10,944 bases of DNA from an uncultured Prevotellaceae bacterium (GTDB lineage Bacteria; Bacteroidota; Bacteroidia; Bacteroidales; Bacteroidaceae), in assembly GCA_902775075.1 (NCBI GenBank), contig CACYKX010000101.1:1-10944 (forward strand), written 5' to 3'. Every line of letters starts with the position of its first letter. Position 1 is the stretch's first letter. The notes under the pieces are model-generated. The model saw only the letters and a list, made by a program, of their open reading frames with translations. It did not search any database and had not been told where the DNA came from. A program made the translations under genes and the position numbers. This document shows, piece after piece, positions 7,989 to 10,944 of the stretch.

Positions 7989-8753
7989 ATGAAAAAGATA
8001 AACCATCATATTTTTCGTTTGTTCCTCGTAGTGGCCCTCATGAGCGTGATGACCCCCGTTTCAGCACAGATCGGCGAGCATCGCAACACCTTTGCAGTAG
8101 GAGGCAATGCCGGCTATATATTAAGTAATGTGGGTTTTGTGCCTACAGTAGCCCAAGGACTTCATGGAGGACCGACGGCCGGTTTCTCATGGCGCTACAC
8201 CTGTGAAAAATATTTCTCTACAATATGTTCCATCTATGGCGAAGTAAACTACGCCTCTACTGGATGGAAAGAAAATATCGTTGACATCAACGATGTCAAA
8301 GTAGTAGATCCAACCACAGGGAGTCCACAAGAATACAGTCGTACGATCAACTATGTACAAGTACCCGTCATGGCCCATCTGGCATGGGGAAAAGAAAACC
8401 GAGGCTTAAACTTCTTCGTGAATGCAGGTCCACAGTTCGGCTATTACCTTAGCGAGTCATCGAGTTACAATTTCGACCTCAATCAAGAGATCGAGCGCAT
8501 TAAGAATGGAACCTCCCAACGTTCCAGCAGCATTTATGCCCAAGACACGATGCAAGTAAAGAACAAGTTAGATTATGGTATAGCAGCCGGATTAGGTTTA
8601 GAATATTCCGTACCCAAGGTAGGTCATTTCATGCTTACGGCCCGATATTATTATGGATTAGGCAACATCTATGGTAGTCGCAAGCGTGATGCATTTAGCA
8701 AGAGTAATCACGGCAATATCGTGATCAAGGCAACCTATCTGATAGATTTATAG
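7989..8753 (+). CDS. PorT-family outer-membrane beta-barrel protein
   Basis: With the ATG at 7989 the product is 254 aa. The signal peptide (about 1-27, MKK start, ending VSA-QI) is followed by alternating amphipathic strands and glycine/aromatic-rich turns, for example FAVGGNAGYILSN, TAGFSWRY, YVQVPVMAHLAW, FFVNAGPQFGYYL, YGIAAGLGLEYSV and MLTARYYYGLGNI. This is typical of the eight-stranded OMP_b-brl_2 (PorT-like) family, and the last residues (IKATYLIDL) form a terminal strand. Members include the type IX secretion factor PorT/SprT, but many paralogues of unknown role exist and this one is not clearly the secretion factor. It is the second gene of a two-gene operon, 12 bp after the ligand-binding-fold gene, followed by a strong terminator. 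A TTG at 7977 directly after the upstream stop was rejected because the signal peptide begins at the ATG. Confidence 0.85.
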   Translation: MKKINHHIFRLFLVVALMSVMTPVSAQIGEHRNTFAVGGNAGYILSNVGFVPTVAQGLHGGPTAGFSWRYTCEKYFSTICSIYGEVNYASTGWKENIVDINDVKVVDPTTGSPQEYSRTINYVQVPVMAHLAWGKENRGLNFFVNAGPQFGYYLSESSSYNFDLNQEIERIKNGTSQRSSSIYAQDTMQVKNKLDYGIAAGLGLEYSVPKVGHFMLTARYYYGLGNIYGSRKRDAFSKSNHGNIVIKATYLIDL

Positions 8754-8822
8754 AATATCCCGATAAGATATCATATCAAATAAAGGGAAAGACATTTAGT
8801 TTTATGATTCTTTCCTATTTGT

Positions 8823-8863
8823 CAATTATCTGTCTCATATTGTATGAGACAGATAATTGTTTT
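8823..8863 (+). terminator. Perfect 17-bp hairpin terminator after the PorT-like gene
   Basis: CAATTATCTGTCTCATA (8823-8839) and its exact reverse complement (8843-8859) enclose a 3-base loop TTG, followed by TTTT (8860-8863). It begins 70 bases after the stop of the barrel gene and precedes the promoter of the transporter gene. The stem is unusually long and free of mismatches. Confidence 0.8.
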
Positions 8864-8916
8864 ATAGAAACTATGCAAAAAACTATCAGAAAGTTCGTAA
8901 TAATGAATTAATTTTG

Positions 8917-8924
8917 TATTTTTG
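8917..8924 (+). promoter_or_regulatory. -7 box for the peptide transporter
   Basis: TATTTTTG followed by CAACC matches TAnnTTTG. The upstream element is weak: TTC at 8894-8896 lies 20 bp away. The start of transcription would be near 8930, giving a leader of about 58 bases. No Shine-Dalgarno is visible; the bases before the ATG are A-rich. Confidence 0.6.
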
Positions 8925-8988
8925 CAACCGGAATTTATTTAATCCGTTACAAATAGGAATATTAATAATTATAAAACGAAAATAAGTT

Positions 8989-10503
8989 ATGTTTGAGAAT
9001 CAACCTAAGGGCCTCTACGCATTGGCCCTGGCTAATACAGGAGAACGTTTCGGATATTACACGATGCTCGCTGTGTTTGCCTTATTCCTACGAGCAAATT
9101 TCGGTTTATCAGCCGGTATGGCAGGTAGTATTTATTCAGCCTTCCTAATGCTCGTGTATTTCCTACCATTAGTGGGAGGAGTCCTAGCCGACAAGATCGG
9201 TTATGGTAAATGTGTTACCTTTGGTGTCGTTATCATGTTCCTAGGCTATCTGTTCCTCTCCGTTCCTCTGGGTGGAGGCACCCTAGCACTTGGATGCATG
9301 TTGGCAGCCCTTGTCCTCATCTCATTTGGAACCGGACTATTCAAGGGAAACCTACAAGTTATGGTAGGTAACCTATACGACGATCCACGATATCAGTCAC
9401 AGCGAGATAGCGGATTCTCCGTTTTCTATATGGCCATCAATATCGGAGCCCTCTTTGCACCAACGATGGCAGTAAAGATCATGGATTGGGCACAGAAGAG
9501 CTTAGGATATAGTGAGAATGATTCATATCATTTTGCATTTATGGTAGCCTGCGCCTCACTGATACTTTCTATTGCAATCTATTACGCATTCCGTTCAACC
9601 TTCCGTCAGGTAGAAGGCGGCAAGAAAGTAGACAATGCAGAAGCTCAGCCAGTAGAGGAAATCTCTCCGGCAGAGACCCGAGAGCGCATCGTCGCATTAT
9701 GTCTCGTCTTTGCAGTAGTTATCTTCTTCTGGATGGCATTCCATCAGAACGGACTGTCACTTACTTATTTTGCCGATGAATTCGTACAGCCACAGGCAAC
9801 AGGTGTTACAGGAATGGCCTTCGACGTCACTAACCTAGTAGCGATTGTCTTTATCGTGTACAGTTCATTTGCATTTTTCCAGAGCAAGAGCGGACAAGGC
9901 AAGGTGATATCAGCTATCGTCTTTGTCATCGCAGCCGCAATGATTGGTTACAATTACAGCGAGAGCAACGAAGTTGTAGCAGTAAGCGCACCGATCTTCC
10001 AGCAGTTCAATCCATTCTATGTTGTAGCCCTCACACCAGTGTCTATGGGCATCTTCTCATGGTTAGCCAAGAAAGGCAAAGAACCATCAGCACCTCGTAA
10101 GATCGCTTACGGAATGCTTGTAGCCGGTATCGCCTATGGCCTGATGATTCTCGCCTCATTAGGTTTGAATACACCAGAAGCCCAGGCAGCAGCCGGAGCA
10201 ACAAAGACCTACACCTCAGCATGGTGGCTCATTGGCACCTATCTCATCCTTACCTTCGGCGAGTTGTTATTAAGTCCGATGGGAATATCATTCGTTAGCA
10301 AGGTAGCCCCACCAAAGTACAAAGGTACCATGATGGGCGGTTGGTTCGTAGCCACAGCCATTGGAAACCAACTCGTTATGGTAGGCGGTCTATTATGGGG
10401 CGGTTTCCAGTTGTGGATGGTATGGAGTGTATTCATTTTACTCTGCGTCCTTTCAGCCCTCTTTATGTTCTGCATTATGAAGAAACTCGAGAAGGTATGC
10501 TAA
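8989..10503 (+). CDS. POT/PTR2-family peptide transporter (variant motif subgroup)
   Basis: A 504-aa inner-membrane major-facilitator protein with about 14 hydrophobic segments by eye, length normal for proton-coupled di/tripeptide transporters. Family features: GERFGYY in helix 1 (18-24), GGVLADKIGYGK (63-74), GTGLFKGN (114-121) with the helix-4 lysine K119, FYMAINIGALFAP (146-158, the second PTR2 signature), FWMAFHQ in helix 7 (247-253), and GELLLSPMG (424-432) followed by KVAPPKYKGTMMG. Several coupling positions differ from the classical ExxERFxYY pattern: the first glutamate is N16 (E19 and R20 remain), and the helix-7 acidic residue of FD/EQ is H252. E425 is kept. The substrate is presumed to be short peptides, but the altered residues make this less sure. 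It is a single-gene unit between a terminator and its own terminator. Confidence 0.9.
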   Translation: MFENQPKGLYALALANTGERFGYYTMLAVFALFLRANFGLSAGMAGSIYSAFLMLVYFLPLVGGVLADKIGYGKCVTFGVVIMFLGYLFLSVPLGGGTLALGCMLAALVLISFGTGLFKGNLQVMVGNLYDDPRYQSQRDSGFSVFYMAINIGALFAPTMAVKIMDWAQKSLGYSENDSYHFAFMVACASLILSIAIYYAFRSTFRQVEGGKKVDNAEAQPVEEISPAETRERIVALCLVFAVVIFFWMAFHQNGLSLTYFADEFVQPQATGVTGMAFDVTNLVAIVFIVYSSFAFFQSKSGQGKVISAIVFVIAAAMIGYNYSESNEVVAVSAPIFQQFNPFYVVALTPVSMGIFSWLAKKGKEPSAPRKIAYGMLVAGIAYGLMILASLGLNTPEAQAAAGATKTYTSAWWLIGTYLILTFGELLLSPMGISFVSKVAPPKYKGTMMGGWFVATAIGNQLVMVGGLLWGGFQLWMVWSVFILLCVLSALFMFCIMKKLEKVC

Positions 10504-10526
10504 TCCCTTCCTGAAAAGATAAAATA

Positions 10527-10565
10527 AAAAGAGCCTCGCTATCCAACAGGAAGCGAGGCTCTTTT
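10527..10565. terminator. Strong bidirectional terminator after the peptide transporter
   Basis: AAAAGAGCCTCGCT (10527-10540) pairs perfectly with AGCGAGGCTCTTTT (10552-10565), a 14-bp stem. The interior TCC (10542-10544) and GGA (10549-10551) can extend it past a one-base bulge to an AACA loop. The T-runs on both strands suit termination of the transporter from the left and of the minus-strand genes from the right. Confidence 0.9.
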
Positions 10566-10577
10566 ATACTAATACCC

Positions 10578-10721
10578 TCATTTAGGATCCTTACCAAGCA
10601 AAAATCTGTCGATAAAATCCTCCACGATACCATATTGTTCCTGAGGAAGCTGACAATGAGGATGGTTGCCACGTAACCCCGATGTGAGCCATATCAATAC
10701 GTGTACGTTCAGTTTATGGTA
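10578..10721 (-). pseudogene. C-terminal remnant of a CE15-like glucuronoyl esterase
   Basis: Reading the minus strand from 10721 to the TGA at 10578-10580 gives 47 codons bounded upstream by an in-frame TAA (10722-10724) and lacking any ATG. Its end reads SGLRGNHPHC, then QLPQEQYGIVEDFIDRFLLGK and DPK. HCQ-P followed by a helix ending FI-(D/N)-(K/R)-FLLG is what I recall from the C-terminus of CE15 glucuronoyl esterases (Cip2-type), where the histidine of the HC motif belongs to the catalytic triad. CE15 enzymes cut ester bonds between lignin and glucuronoxylan. The nucleophile and the rest of the roughly 400-residue domain are missing; the flavodoxin-like gene ends 16 bp upstream of the open stretch. 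This is therefore a gene remnant left by deletion. Residues before the SGLRG segment may be unrelated. The family name is from memory and moderately sure. Confidence 0.55.
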
Positions 10722-10737
10722 TTAGTTATTATTAAGA

Positions 10738-10944
10738 TTATCGGATAAAGTTCATCGGATTCCAAGGCTCCGATTCCGGATGCTCAGTAGTCTCCACACC
10801 CTTAAACTTCTTCAGCATCCACGCCATGTTACGTGCCAGTTGGCGCATCGTCTGCATACCCTCAGAATCCTGAGCAGCCTCACCCGGATTACGGCCATAC
10901 GCCAGATTCCAATATTGAGAAGTCACGATAGGCATATTCATCAT
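10738..10944 (-). CDS. Flavodoxin-like NAD(P)H-dependent oxidoreductase (3' part only)
   Basis: The C-terminal 68 residues of a protein whose beginning lies beyond the right edge; the methionines at the edge are probably internal. The segment MPIVTSQYWNLAYGRNPGEAAQD, EGMQTMRQLARNMAWMLK resembles the C-terminal part of the flavodoxin-fold FMN reductases (NADPH-dependent FMN reductase and iron-sulfur flavoprotein group), in which a G-SQYWN-like loop is followed by a helix RxLxRNMAWxLK. Such enzymes use FMN for two-electron reductions; the substrate is unknown. The tail EHPESEPWNPMNFIR is hydrophilic and ends in TAA at 10738-10740. The gene is followed after 16 bp by the CE15 remnant and then by the shared terminator at 10527-10565. 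Confidence 0.7.
   Translation of the reverse strand: MMNMPIVTSQYWNLAYGRNPGEAAQDSEGMQTMRQLARNMAWMLKKFKGVETTEHPESEPWNPMNFIR

Noticed and set aside
7989..8753. Assignment as the true type IX secretion factor PorT/SprT
   Set aside because: It shares the barrel family, but no feature specific to the secretion factor was recognised and paralogues are common. Only the family is named.
10475..10672. A 65-codon minus-strand open frame across the transporter's terminator
   Set aside because: It runs through a strong hairpin and overlaps the transporter's 3' end. The adjacent frame gives the better protein-like sequence (the CE15 remnant).

Overview
The window looks like a stretch of Bacteroidota chromosome, most likely from the Prevotella/Segatella group. 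Three things point there. Several intergenic regions carry the Bacteroidota-type -7 box TAnnTTTG (for example TATTTTTG before 6825 and before 8989). Strong Shine-Dalgarno sequences are largely absent. The families present include a gliding-motility/type B C-terminal sorting domain, a PorT-like barrel and a short PBP2-like transpeptidase. No mobile element, CRISPR array, tRNA or rRNA was seen.

Layout. Positions 1-27 look like the last codons of a plus-strand gene, followed by a hairpin terminator (55-95) that also lies downstream of rubrerythrin (136-678, minus). Rubrerythrin is divergent from a secreted alpha/beta-hydrolase esterase (973-1905, plus), with about 294 bp of promoter DNA between them. 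The esterase converges on a minus-strand cluster whose transcription order is a secreted PKD-like/CHU_C-domain protein (6729-6022), uvrA (5997-3169) and a short secreted penicillin-binding transpeptidase (3119-1950). The gaps of 24 and 49 bp suggest an operon. From the same 95-bp divergent promoter region a second operon runs right: a periplasmic type-1 ligand-binding-fold protein (6825-7976) and a PorT-family beta-barrel (7989-8753), closed by a perfect 17-bp hairpin. A peptide transporter of the POT/PTR2 family follows as a single gene with its own promoter and terminator (8989-10503). At the right edge lie an unlabelled C-terminal remnant of a CE15-like glucuronoyl esterase (10578-10721, minus) and the 3' part of a flavodoxin-like oxidoreductase (10738-10944, minus, cut by the window end).

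How the parts relate. Rubrerythrin (peroxide removal) and UvrA (nucleotide excision repair) are housekeeping stress functions. Four of the other genes encode exported envelope proteins, and the two divergent operons could be envelope-related, but a shared pathway is inference only. The esterase and the CE15 remnant fit a plant-fibre-degrading gut or rumen bacterium. I found no clear evidence of a new multi-gene defence or mobile system. The most noteworthy points are the CE15 remnant, the altered proton-coupling residues in the POT transporter, the pedestal-less PBP2-like transpeptidase with a possible zinc site, the missing cysteine pair in UvrA, and the pairing of a ligand-binding-fold protein with an outer-membrane barrel.
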